Below are positions 4,948 through 5,220 of a stretch of 5,220 nt of DNA, piece by piece; the first letter of the stretch is position 1, and each line of letters starts with the position of its first letter. Source of the DNA: SIG78 sp045587205. GTDB lineage: Bacteria > Verrucomicrobiota > Lentisphaeria > Victivallales > Victivallaceae. The notes beneath the pieces were generated by a model. It was not told the origin of the DNA. It saw only the letters and a program-made list of their open reading frames with translations, and ran no database searches. The position numbers were made by a program, and so were the translations under genes. Location of the stretch: the NCBI GenBank assembly GCA_045587205.1, contig JAZNBV010000076.1:1-5220 (forward strand). Reading direction: 5' to 3'.

Positions 4948-5220
4948 AATATAGCACACTTTTCAAACTCTACAAGCCCCAGCGAGGCAGTCAAGACCGC
5001 AACAACCGCTGAAAATATAGCACACTTTTCAAACTCTACAAGCCCCAGCGAATTAGCTGCAATCCGTGTTTTAAATGTGAATATAGCACACTTTTCAAAC
5101 TCTACAAGCCCCAGCAACGAAAACACCACCGCCGTCAAACTTGCTAATATAGCACACTTTTCAAACTCTACAAGCCCCAGCTATACGATAGCGTTCTATG
5201 TGTAAACGATAAATATAGCA
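4948..5220 (-). CRISPR. CRISPR array, type II-C (4 full repeats plus start of a fifth, 4 spacers; continues past window)
   Basis: Repeats of 36 bp lie at 4948-4983, 5014-5049, 5080-5115 and 5146-5181, with the first 9 bp of a fifth at 5212-5220. All complete copies are identical. On the + strand each starts AATATAGCACAC and ends CAAGCCCCAGC. Spacers are 4984-5013, 5050-5079, 5116-5145 and 5182-5211, each exactly 30 bp, so the period is 66 bp. The strand is assigned - because the tracrRNA anti-repeat complements the repeat read as GCTGGGGCTTGTAGAG..., whose 3' end is TGCTATATT. This gives crRNAs of the form spacer then GCTGGGGCTTGTAGAG. No spacer matches elsewhere in the window were noticed. 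The short minus-strand reading frame across the array is an artefact of the 66-bp period. Confidence 0.98.
5014..5041 (-). promoter_or_regulatory. Repeat-embedded crRNA promoter (same in every repeat)
   Basis: On the - strand the repeat ends in TG-C-TATATT, an extended -10 (here 5022-5014), with a weak -35-like TTGTAG (5041-5036) 16 bp upstream. Transcription would start about 7 nt into the next spacer, near 5007, leaving about 24 nt of spacer 1 before repeat 1. This matches the arrangement known from the Neisseria meningitidis II-C array, where each repeat ends in TGCTACAAT and crRNAs carry 24-nt guides. Equivalent promoters end at 4948, 5080, 5146 and 5212. Confidence 0.65.

Noticed and set aside
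4944..5138. 64-residue - strand frame with a repeated LGLVEFEKCAIF segment
   Set aside because: The apparent protein repeat is the CRISPR repeat translated. The 66-bp period is a multiple of three and keeps the frame open.

Overview
The window holds the core of a compact type II-C CRISPR-Cas locus: cas9, cas1 and cas2 in a tight operon on the + strand, followed by a CRISPR array that runs off the right edge. A tracrRNA gene, found here from sequence alone, lies on the - strand just upstream of cas9. There is no csn2 or cas4, and Cas9 is only 1026 residues, which fits subtype II-C. The organism is a bacterium with moderate GC and AT-rich intergenic DNA. I cannot place it taxonomically with confidence.

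Left flank (1-331): the last 62 codons of a gene whose C-terminus resembles RhuM-family proteins, then about 100 bp without a supportable gene, then a strong rho-independent terminator (288-331) that isolates the CRISPR locus.

Control region (353-538): this 186 bp stretch carries the tracrRNA (about 435 down to 353, - strand). Its anti-repeat pairs with the array repeat, followed by a nexus-like hairpin and its own terminator. Between the tracrRNA and cas9 lie two predicted divergent promoters whose -35 boxes are one base apart, and two perfect TGAT...ATCA palindromes that could be operators.

Operon (539-4823): cas9 and cas1 overlap by 8 bp, and cas1 and cas2 are 3 bp apart. All three have intact catalytic or conserved residues, so the system looks functional for both interference and spacer acquisition.

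Right flank (4824-5220): 124 bp of AT-rich DNA containing an 11-bp inverted repeat that abuts the first repeat, then four complete identical 36-nt repeats, four 30-nt spacers and the first 9 nt of a fifth repeat. Pairing with the tracrRNA shows that the crRNA-sense strand is the - strand. On that strand each repeat ends in an extended -10 element (TG-C-TATATT), as in the Neisseria meningitidis II-C array, where each repeat drives transcription of the next crRNA.

Together, crRNAs from the array would pair with the tracrRNA and load Cas9, while Cas1 and Cas2 (with Cas9) would add spacers. The family is known. The parts worth attention are the tracrRNA, the back-to-back promoters with paired palindromes, the repeat-embedded promoters and the hairpin at the array boundary.
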